Shown piece by piece: positions 8,493-15,769 of a DNA stretch of 64,000 nt. A model generated the notes under the pieces. The model made no database searches. It had not been told where the DNA came from and was given only the letters and a program-made list of their open reading frames with translations. The stretch is from JBCCEJ01 sp039030335 (lineage in GTDB: Bacteria > Pseudomonadota > Gammaproteobacteria > HK1). A program made the position numbers and the translations under genes. The stretch is taken from assembly GCA_039030335.1 (NCBI GenBank), contig JBCCEJ010000023.1, forward strand, positions 4,380 to 68,379. The letters are read 5' to 3'. Positions within the stretch are counted from its first letter, which is position 1. Each line of letters begins with the position of its first letter.

Positions 8493-8631
8493 CCAGCACC
8501 AGTGCGGGAGCTGGCCTACTCCTCTATCTGCCCCGCGAATGTCGAAGTCGCGGGGCCGGGCGCGTTGAGCATTTCGCATTCACGGTTCGCGTCAGCGTGA
8601 CCGAGTCCGCAATCCCGCGTAGCCTGAGTGC

Positions 8632-11202
8632 ATGAGTACCGAAACGCCACCGATCTTCATCAACTATCGGAAAAACGATACGTTCGACGTGGCGTTGCGA
8701 CTCGCTGACGCGTTGGACGCCCACTTTGGTCCCGCTTCGTACTTTCTAGACAGGAATATCAAGCCCGGTAAGGTCTGGCCTGAGGAGATCAAGTCGGCCG
8801 TCGCCGGTGCCAGGATCGTGTTGGTGCTGGTGGGGCGAGACTGGCTAAACGCAAGTGACCACAATGGGATCCGGAAGCTCGAACAAGAAGATGACTGGGT
8901 CAGGCAAGAGATAGAGACGGCACTGACCGCAGGTGCAGAAGTCGTACCGGTGCGGGTCAATGGAGCGGGAGCACTAACCGCAAAGGACTTGCGTCACGTT
9001 CCGACAATGCTGCCGCTGGCCAGTATTCAAGCCATCAAACTCAGTAGCGCTCACTGGAGGGTGACGTTCGACCGTTTGGCCAACAGACTCGCGGACGCGG
9101 GCGTAGTTGCGATCTCGCGGGAATCCACCGCCGACTCAACCCGGAACCGCGGCGTCATTCCCGATACTGGACAGTTTGTTGGAAGGCGACTGGAACTCGA
9201 CCTGATCGCCAAGGCACTTCCGGCTGTCGGCACGCAAGGAGTGGTGGTGGTTTACGGACCACCAGGTGTCGGCAAGAGTGCCGTTGCGCGGGCTTATGCT
9301 CAGGAACACCAGGCTGATTACGCCAACGGCGTCTTTGAAATCAACATGAGCTACGTAGACGTTCCCCATGGCTTGACGTCGGTCGTGGCACCTACGCTCG
9401 GCATCGAGGTCAGCGATACACCCGATGAGCATCGATACTACTCGGTGCTACGCAAACTCGGCGAATCGACACTGCTCGTCTACGACAATGTTGAATCGGT
9501 TGACGCAGTTCAGCGCTGGTATCCGGCGCGCAATGAAGCAACTCACATCATTGTGACGACCAATCAATTGCAATTGCGCAGTAGGACGAACGTCGAGATT
9601 CGCCTGCTCGACGACGAGACTTCGCTCGAGCTGGTCAGGGCGGTTGCCGGTCCTACTGTAATGGAGCGCTTTGGCACACAGTTGATTCGCCGTGCTGGCG
9701 GTCTGCCGGTTCAGCTCAAGCCCGCCGCAGTCCAGGCCGCCAGGAGACTGAGGCGACACAAATCACCAAACGACGAGTTGTCAACGCAGACACAAGAGAG
9801 CTTTTCGCAACCATGGGGGTCGTTGAGTCACGAGGCTCGAACAATGCTCAAGGCTACCGTTCATTTTGCGCTGGAAGGAATTCGTGAAGACTGGCTCGGG
9901 CAACGTATGCCGGAAGCCGAAGGATGGAGCGCCAACACGATCGACGAGGCGCTCGGGGAATGCGTCGACGCATCCCTGATCGAATCGGTCGACTCAGGAC
10001 GGTACCGCATACACGGACTGGTCCGTGAGTTTGTACGTAACGTGGATCACACCAGTCACCTGAGTACTTTCAAAGCGGCACAGCGTGACGGATTCACGAA
10101 AGCCGCACTCGACGTGGAGGAGAGTGCGGGAGACGCCGATCGTATCTTAGACCTGATGTGCTACCCACTCGAGCTAAGTGACTGGGTAGCAGAACGATCG
10201 GGCGATGAATTCAGCGCCGACCAAGCCCACGACATCGGACAAGGTCTGCAGGCGATCGGCCTGTTTAGTGCAGCAAAGCCGTGGTTCGAGCTGGCGGTCA
10301 ACGCCAAAGAACACGGCGTACGCGGCGGCAGTAACAACTACAGGACCCTGGGCTCCAGCCAGCACCAGGTTGGCTGGTGCCTATCGCAAATGGGCAGCAC
10401 CGCGGATGCGAAAGAGTGGTTTGAGCGTGCAGTTGAATCGCACCGGAAAGGTGACGGCAATGGCGGAATCGACCACCGCGGGCTCGGCCAGGGTTTGCAT
10501 CAAATTGGTTGGTGTCTTGCAGAAGAGAAGCAACTCAATGCAGCTCTTGACGCGTATCAGCAGGCGGTCGAACAGAAACTGCTAGCCATCGACTCTGGCC
10601 ATGAAGACCACGACAGCCTGGGCAAGAGTCTGCACAATCTCGCAAGGCTCCTGTTCAAGAACGGGGACCTTCGCGCCGCTCGATGCAAGTACGAGGAAGC
10701 CGTAAGGGCGAAAGAGAAGGGCGATGCTAATCGGAAGGTAGACTATCTGGTCGTCGGTCGGAGTCTCCATCAAATCGGGAAGTGTTGCTTGCGCATGGGT
10801 AAATACGAAGACGCCGTCAACTGGTCGGAACTATCGATCGAGGCCAAGCGGCGCGGCGACGTTCACGGACGCGTCGACCACGAGACCATAGGCAGAAGTC
10901 TCCACCAGATTGGGGCATGCCTGGAGCAACAGGGTCAGCACGCCAAAGCGAGGTCTTACTACGAATCCGCGGCCGACGAAAAGCAGCTGGGTGATGTTTA
11001 CGGTCGGATTGACCACACCAGCATTGGTGACAGTCTTCACCACCTGGGGGCCTGCCTTGAAAGGCAGGGCCATCACGATGAAGCTCGGCTCTATTACGAA
11101 CGTGCCGTGCGACAGAAAAGCCTGGGAGACGTGCGGCAGACCGTTGACGGGAAGGGGCTCGATGAGAGCGAATCCGCTCTTGAGAACTTGCGGCGAAACT
11201 GA
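8632..11202 (+). CDS. TIR-NB-ARC (STAND)-TPR protein, candidate immune receptor
   Basis: 856 residues with three parts. Residues 6-155 form a TIR domain (PIFINYRKND, FLDRNIKPGKVW, IVLVLVGRDWL, WVRQEIETAL). E93 in the last motif is the likely NADase glutamate. Residues 183-500 form an NB-ARC/STAND ATPase with Walker A GPPGVGKSA (209-217), Walker B-like LLVYDNVES (281-289), a sensor strand HIIVTT (305-310) and a GLP-type motif GGLPV (356-360), then a winged-helix-like part. Residues 539-846 are TPR-like repeats. This is the layout of sensor-oligomerisation-effector proteins in plant and bacterial immunity: the TPRs would sense a trigger and the TIR would consume NAD+ or make a signal. Part of the gene is lower in GC than its neighbours, suggesting transfer. 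The trigger is unknown. Confidence 0.88.
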   Translation: MSTETPPIFINYRKNDTFDVALRLADALDAHFGPASYFLDRNIKPGKVWPEEIKSAVAGARIVLVLVGRDWLNASDHNGIRKLEQEDDWVRQEIETALTAGAEVVPVRVNGAGALTAKDLRHVPTMLPLASIQAIKLSSAHWRVTFDRLANRLADAGVVAISRESTADSTRNRGVIPDTGQFVGRRLELDLIAKALPAVGTQGVVVVYGPPGVGKSAVARAYAQEHQADYANGVFEINMSYVDVPHGLTSVVAPTLGIEVSDTPDEHRYYSVLRKLGESTLLVYDNVESVDAVQRWYPARNEATHIIVTTNQLQLRSRTNVEIRLLDDETSLELVRAVAGPTVMERFGTQLIRRAGGLPVQLKPAAVQAARRLRRHKSPNDELSTQTQESFSQPWGSLSHEARTMLKATVHFALEGIREDWLGQRMPEAEGWSANTIDEALGECVDASLIESVDSGRYRIHGLVREFVRNVDHTSHLSTFKAAQRDGFTKAALDVEESAGDADRILDLMCYPLELSDWVAERSGDEFSADQAHDIGQGLQAIGLFSAAKPWFELAVNAKEHGVRGGSNNYRTLGSSQHQVGWCLSQMGSTADAKEWFERAVESHRKGDGNGGIDHRGLGQGLHQIGWCLAEEKQLNAALDAYQQAVEQKLLAIDSGHEDHDSLGKSLHNLARLLFKNGDLRAARCKYEEAVRAKEKGDANRKVDYLVVGRSLHQIGKCCLRMGKYEDAVNWSELSIEAKRRGDVHGRVDHETIGRSLHQIGACLEQQGQHAKARSYYESAADEKQLGDVYGRIDHTSIGDSLHHLGACLERQGHHDEARLYYERAVRQKSLGDVRQTVDGKGLDESESALENLRRN
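10360..11169 (+). repeat. Six tandem 45-codon TPR-like units
   Basis: Within the TIR-STAND gene, residues 577-846 split into six units of exactly 45 residues (135 bases each) with no insertions. The consensus is roughly LHQIGxCLxxxGxxxxA, then YExAVxxKxxGDxxGRxDH, then xxxGxS. A shorter, degenerate 38-residue unit precedes them. Canonical TPRs are 34 residues and kinesin-light-chain types 42, so 45 is unusual; the extra residues are the GDxxGRxDHxxxGxS connector. The last two complete units before the end are the most alike, suggesting recent duplication. Confidence 0.85.
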
Positions 11203-11818
11203 TTTATCTGCCTCCCACGCCGCGCTCTTCCAACATTGGATATAAATTCGCTCAACCCAAACGAGTGAGTTGATGCTGCACCGGAGCGCATACCATGCGA
11301 TGCGCAAAGTCCGAGTCGAGAGTCGGAAGGACCGGCCATCAGCCCGCTGGCCATCATCTAACTCCCGACGCTGCTCATCACGCTCGTTGCGTGATACTTG
11401 CCATTGATCGTCGTGCCGGCCCGACTGTTCCGACTCTTCGAGTGCCCTCAGAACGTGCCTCCATTGTTCCTGAGGCGGCTCGACCGGGCTTATCTGGTGT
11501 TGTGCGTCGGGTACGTATGCTGGCCTGCGCGATTAGCTTTGAGGGCAGATTGTCGAGGGGACCGGTATGCATCGGCATGCAACAGCAAAATCGCCGCCTG
11601 CCTGTTTGTGTTGGGATATGCCTTCGGCCATTCGGCGGCACGCTGGCCAGACCGGTTCGAGCGACTCATATCGTGCGGCGCCTCGGCTACCGGGCGGTTG
11701 GCGACGGGTTTCGCACGGTTCCGGCTCAGGCCGAAGCCGCACGCGCGGATTCCGCGGTAGCCCCAGGTGTCAGTTCGAGTGGGACGCAATCAAGTCGGTT
11801 CATTGAGAGAGTACAGGG
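11203..11818. other. Gene-free stretch after the TIR-STAND gene
   Basis: 616 bases with several overlapping open frames on both strands. None has family motifs, a good ribosome binding site or an amino-acid make-up unlike chance translation of high-GC DNA. It may be the remains of a gene or simply the long leader of the membrane protein that follows. A short AT-rich patch (TATAAATTC) lies just after the TIR-STAND stop codon. No hairpin terminator was found. Confidence 0.45.
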
Positions 11819-12457
11819 TTGACCAACAAAGCAGGCGTGCAACGGCAAATTGACTACAAGGTAATGCGCACACTCATCGGTGTCATCGCCATTGGATTGG
11901 GGCCGGTAGTCATGTTGTTGTCGGGCAACGCGAGCCGGCTTACCTCGATCAGTGTCACGTACTGGACCGATGCGCAGGATGTCTTCGTAGGCTCTCTGCT
12001 GGTGGTTGGATTCTTCCTGGCGGCGTACAACGGCACGGGCGGTGGCCGTGATCTGACGTACTGGGTCAGTAAGTTCGCATGCGTATTCGCGATAGGCGTC
12101 GGCTTGTTCCCTACCGCGGGCTTTCCCGAGTCAGGACCTCCGTCGTGGTGGGCGCTCGCGATCGCCCGATCGATCTGGACCGAGCCCGAGGCAGTCCACG
12201 TTGCCTGCGCGGTGCTGATGTTTGCCTGCCTGATCGCGCTCCTGGCCGGGTTTGCAGCCAATGCCAGAGCCAAAGGCGCCGATGCGCGTGCGAATACGTA
12301 CACGGCCATCAACTTCCTGATGATTGGCGGCATGATGGTTATCGGCGCCGTCGGCGCGCTGCTCGAGTGGGAGAGAACAGTGCTGTTCGTCGAGATCTGG
12401 GGGCTGACCTTTTTTGGTCTGGGCTGGTTGCGCGCGGGAACCTACAGAAGTTCATAG
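11819..12457 (+). CDS. Multi-spanning membrane protein of unknown function
   Basis: 212 residues with about six hydrophobic segments (near 18-36, 56-72, 85-102, 122-145, 163-182 and 188-205). The pattern SISVTYWTDAQDVFVGSLLVVGFF, then an aromatic-rich loop and GLFPTAG, resembles DUF998-like or related small membrane proteins, but I do not recognise a named family. The start is TTG, preceded by AGGG a few bases upstream; an ATG 15 codons in is the alternative. It follows the TIR-STAND gene on the same strand after 616 non-coding bases, so co-transcription is uncertain. Confidence 0.65.
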   Translation: MTNKAGVQRQIDYKVMRTLIGVIAIGLGPVVMLLSGNASRLTSISVTYWTDAQDVFVGSLLVVGFFLAAYNGTGGGRDLTYWVSKFACVFAIGVGLFPTAGFPESGPPSWWALAIARSIWTEPEAVHVACAVLMFACLIALLAGFAANARAKGADARANTYTAINFLMIGGMMVIGAVGALLEWERTVLFVEIWGLTFFGLGWLRAGTYRSS

Positions 12458-12741
12458 CGGGTACAGGGCGCTGAGCTACCCTTGTCGGATGACGGACTCC
12501 CCGACCGGCAAGTGGGCCGTTCGAACCACCGGCCAGCTCCTTCGGAAACCTGCCGGCCCCGGCAGTGAGTCGTCGGACTCAAGAGTACAGGTAGACTCGG
12601 TCGACCGCAGAGGTTCTGTCTGGAGACCGAATTGAAGCCGGAAAGAACCTGAATTTTGGTATGAAAGAACCCATCAGTTCTGCATCGTGCTCGGCCCGCT
12701 ACTCGGGTTCGCTACGAAGCCAACACCGTGGAAAGACAGTC

Positions 12742-13740
12742 ATGAATAATCCCCGGGTGGCGGTCATCGCCACCGGCGGCACCATCTCCTCAATAGGGAA
12801 GACGCCGCTCGACATTATCGAATACACCGACAATAAGACCCGGGTGGACACGCATGGCCTGCTGGAACTGTTTCCGGTTGTGCGGGAGGCGGCCGAGGTC
12901 GTTCCAGTGCCGTTTACGCTGCTCAGCAGTTCAGCCATTGCCCCGTCGGACTGGTTGAATCTGCACGCGACGATTCACCAACTGGTGGCTGATGATCCGG
13001 ACCTTGCCGGCATCGTCGTCACTCACGGCACGGCTACGACCGAAGAAACGGCGTACTTTCTGAACCTGACCCTGAAAGTCGAGCAACCAGTCGTGGTCGT
13101 CGGGGCGCAACGGCCTTCCAGCGGTATCAGCACGGACGCGGCCATCAACCTTTACAACGCGATTCGTGTCGCGGCCGATCCAGGTTCCAGAGGCATGGGC
13201 ACGCTCGTCATGCTGAACGACGAGATCCAGGCGGCAAGGGAAGTGACCAAATCCGCGACCTTGCGAATGCAGACTTTCAAGACGCCCGACTTTGGAGTGC
13301 TGGGCCATGTAGATGCCGGCGAGGTCGCCTACTACCGCCGCCCGATGCGCACCTGTGCACCAGACACCGAGTTCGATGTCGCCGGACTGGACGGCCTGCC
13401 CCGGGTCGACATCGTGTACTCCTATGCGGGCTCAGATGGCACAGCCGTAGACGCCTTCGTGGGTGCCGGCAGCCGTGGCATCGTGTCGGCCGGCCTTGCC
13501 CCGGGGCTCGCACCGCCTGCCGAGACCGAGGCACTGGCGCGGGCCGTGCGCGAGGGTGTCGTCGTGGTGCAGGGATCCCGCGCCGGCAGTGGGCGTGTCA
13601 CCCAACGCGCGTCCTTGAGCGAAAAAGGCCTCATCGCGGGTGACAATCTCAATCCGCAGAAAGCCAGGGTGTTGCTGATGCTTGCACTCACGCGGAGTCA
13701 GGAAGCGGAAGAGATTGCGCGTATGTTCGGGGAGTACTGA
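12742..13740 (+). CDS. L-asparaginase (type I/II family)
   Basis: 332 residues beginning MNNPRVAVIATGGTISS. The ATGGTI motif supplies the first catalytic threonine. The second signature, VVTHGTATTEETAYFL, carries the Thr-(Asp)-Lys-type set found in asparaginase/glutaminase enzymes; the usual GTD is GTA here, so the catalytic aspartate of that motif is replaced by alanine. A typical ALTRSQEAEEIARMFGEY tail closes the protein. It hydrolyses asparagine to aspartate and ammonia, or a related amide. There is no signal peptide, so it is probably cytoplasmic. I start at the ATG following GGAAAGACAG; the 27 upstream codons are not conserved. Substrate preference is uncertain because of the GTA change. 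Confidence 0.87.
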   Translation: MNNPRVAVIATGGTISSIGKTPLDIIEYTDNKTRVDTHGLLELFPVVREAAEVVPVPFTLLSSSAIAPSDWLNLHATIHQLVADDPDLAGIVVTHGTATTEETAYFLNLTLKVEQPVVVVGAQRPSSGISTDAAINLYNAIRVAADPGSRGMGTLVMLNDEIQAAREVTKSATLRMQTFKTPDFGVLGHVDAGEVAYYRRPMRTCAPDTEFDVAGLDGLPRVDIVYSYAGSDGTAVDAFVGAGSRGIVSAGLAPGLAPPAETEALARAVREGVVVVQGSRAGSGRVTQRASLSEKGLIAGDNLNPQKARVLLMLALTRSQEAEEIARMFGEY

Positions 13741-14033
13741 GTCGCCGGCACCCTCGAGCCTGGCGAACCGAGACGATTCGGTTGCATGACGGGATCTGCA
13801 TAGTCCGAGACGACATCGGCCTCACCGATCGCCAGGCGCGGGGAACGCAAAGCGGAGCGAATGTTCGGCGGATATTGACTCGCGACGAAATGACGGGTCG
13901 CTTTGGTCAAGGCCTTCGCAGGGCCGTCGCGTACCCGGAGGCGGCACCAGTGTTGGGAGTATCGTGCTCGCCTGAGGACGCGCACGGCTAGAAGTTGCCG
14001 GCCCGGCATTACCGCTGCAAGAGGCTATCCATC

Positions 14034-14576
14034 ATGTCTGATTCCAACGCAGGGTGGCTGCCGGCGCGCTTAAAACGTGCTCGCAAGACCATCGTCGTTG
14101 TCGATATTCGCCGGCAAATCGATATTGGCCGAACGCTCGACCTGGAAGATTTTGCACTGTGGCTGGACGACTTCTATTTCACCTGTGCCGACACCCTGGG
14201 CACTGGACACATCATCAAGTTTCTGGGAGACGCTTGCCTTGCGCTCTACGACGAAGATGCGTCGTCAGACGCGGTAGAGCGCCTGCTGGCCCTCTGCCGG
14301 AGGTATGAGACGCTCTGCAGCAGCCACCATGTTCGAAGCCACGGATTACGCTGCGCGGTGGACATAGGTGATGTGGTCGTTGGTGAGTTTGGGCCCACTC
14401 GACAACGTGACGTGCTTGGCCACACGGTCATGGCCGCATTCCTGATGCAGGGCAGCGATATTGTCATCAGCCAGCGCGTCTACCGGCAACTCCCGAACGG
14501 TCAGCGTAGCCAGTGGCATGAGAACTACGGGCAAGAGTCTTATTCGCTGACCCTCGAAGGGAACGGCGCGGCATGA
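14034..14576 (+). CDS. Degenerate class III adenylate/guanylate cyclase-like protein
   Basis: 180 residues that align along a class III cyclase catalytic domain. VVVDI carries the first metal aspartate (D24). IKFLGDACLALYDE carries the specificity lysine K62 and the second metal aspartate D66. LRCAVDIGDVVVGEFG is the next conserved strand. The transition-state motif normally reads GxxVNxAAR, but here it is G129-HTVMAAFL: the asparagine is methionine (M133) and the arginine is leucine (L137). Cyclase activity is therefore unlikely. It may bind nucleotides or act as a regulator. The start at GAGG-preceded ATG fits. It lies between asparaginase and a PuuE-like gene, with no partner domain. Confidence 0.7.
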   Translation: MSDSNAGWLPARLKRARKTIVVVDIRRQIDIGRTLDLEDFALWLDDFYFTCADTLGTGHIIKFLGDACLALYDEDASSDAVERLLALCRRYETLCSSHHVRSHGLRCAVDIGDVVVGEFGPTRQRDVLGHTVMAAFLMQGSDIVISQRVYRQLPNGQRSQWHENYGQESYSLTLEGNGAA

Positions 14577-14658
14577 AACAGCGTTGCGCTCGCACCGCGG
14601 TGAGTGTGTCGCGGCGTCCCAGCTGAGTCGAGCACAGCCTCAGCGTGAACCCAACAAC

Positions 14659-15459
14659 TCACGGTCCCGGCGCAGGAAACCGAGCCATCCAATGCCGCGC
14701 GACATCGATACCGCGACACAGCCACACGCGATCATGTGCAAGAACATAATCCACGAACTTGCGCAAATGTCCGAATCGGCCCGGCCGACCAACCAGCCGA
14801 TTGTGCAACGCGACCTGCATCATTCGCGGGCACTGGTCGCCCTCCTCATAGAGCACATCGAAGGCGTCTCGTAAGTATTCGAAGAATGGTGCGCCCCAGT
14901 CGAAGCCCGGTGAAGTCGCGAATCGATGATCGTTGACATCCGCGGTGTAGGGCACGACCAACAAGGGGCGCCCCGCTTCTTCAATCCAGTAGGGCACCTC
15001 ATCCGCGTAGGAGTCCTGGGTGTACAAGAAGCCGCGTTCCTCGGCTACCGGCATGCCGTGATAGTCCACCCAGCGGTACCCGTGACTGGACAGTTCCCAA
15101 TCAGCTTCGAGCATCGCGGCCGTCGCCTCGGGATTGAGCTCCAATGCCTTGGCCACCGCGTTCACGGTGACGGGCACGCCTCGCTCTGTGAACAGACGGT
15201 GAATTCGCCAGAATCCAACCCGGCTCCCGAACTCGTACATTGATTCGATAGGCAGCGACCGCTCGCCGACCCGCGGGACCGCCCAGCCGAACTCGTTCAG
15301 GAGCGACTCCGACTCCGGGTCACCCAGCAGGATGATCCGCTCGGCGCCCTCCTCATGATTGAGCACGAACTGAACGGCGATGCGCGCGCCACCGGGCCAT
15401 TGTGGGTGAGGCCAGGCCCGCCCGTAGCCAACCAGGTCTCGGGGTGAAGTGCTGGCCAT
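14659..15459 (-). CDS. PuuE/allantoinase-like polysaccharide deacetylase-fold protein with internal deletion
   Basis: 266 residues homologous to PuuE (cofactor-independent allantoinase, NodB fold): DLVGYGRAWPHPQWPGGARI, then FVLNHEEGAE, SMYEFGSRVGFWRIHRLF, LSSHGYRWVDY, AFDVLYEEG and a RHW close to the end. Family members are about 300 residues. Compared with PuuE as I remember it, about 39 residues are missing in frame between HGMPVAEE and RGFLYTQDSYADE (near base 15040). The lost part includes the highly conserved GWYTGRxxPNTRR block. The enzyme is therefore likely inactive or altered. It is divergent from the radical SAM selenoprotein gene. Confidence 0.8.
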   Translation of the reverse strand: MASTSPRDLVGYGRAWPHPQWPGGARIAVQFVLNHEEGAERIILLGDPESESLLNEFGWAVPRVGERSLPIESMYEFGSRVGFWRIHRLFTERGVPVTVNAVAKALELNPEATAAMLEADWELSSHGYRWVDYHGMPVAEERGFLYTQDSYADEVPYWIEEAGRPLLVVPYTADVNDHRFATSPGFDWGAPFFEYLRDAFDVLYEEGDQCPRMMQVALHNRLVGRPGRFGHLRKFVDYVLAHDRVWLCRGIDVARHWMARFPAPGP

Positions 15460-15706
15460 ATCCGTCACTCCGCGCTGTCGTCTCGCGTACCCGCATCTGT
15501 TCGTCGATCGGCTTCTGATCCACACGTGACGGGATCGGCTGGTTCAGATAGTTGGCAAACGTCTGGAGTGAGGCCAGCGGACGGCGGCGCCAGGACAGAC
15601 AGCCGGTGTCTTCAAACATCTGCGCTCTTAGGTGGTGAGCTTCCGCGATGTGTCTGCGATAATTCGCCAACCCCAGGGCGGGCTCGGGTGAACTCAACGA
15701 GTGCGC

Positions 15707-15718
15707 GTTACGCGTAAC
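15707..15718. promoter_or_regulatory. 12-bp perfect palindrome, possible operator
   Basis: GTTACGCGTAAC is a perfect palindrome about 51 bases upstream of the preferred radical SAM start, in the gap shared with the PuuE-like gene. Its position suits a repressor or activator site. No protein family can be assigned. If translation instead began at the GTG at 15701, it would lie inside the coding region. Confidence 0.3.
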
Positions 15719-15769
15719 CCGAATGCCCAAAGCCAACCGGTCCCCCCGTGGACCAAGGAAACACCAGCG

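Noticed and set aside
10360..11169. Tandem repeats as a CRISPR array
   Set aside because: The 135-base units are coding, diverged in sequence and have no spacer/repeat alternation.
11295..11822. 175-residue frame in the gene-free stretch after the TIR-STAND gene
   Set aside because: Composition is Arg/Pro/Ala-rich with no motif; competing frames overlap it on both strands.
13782..13991. 69-residue frame between asparaginase and the cyclase-like gene
   Set aside because: No motif or start signal; only the short asparaginase-like echo is of note there.
15526..15717. 63-residue frame upstream of the radical SAM gene
   Set aside because: No family resemblance or ribosome binding site; it overlaps the probable regulatory region.
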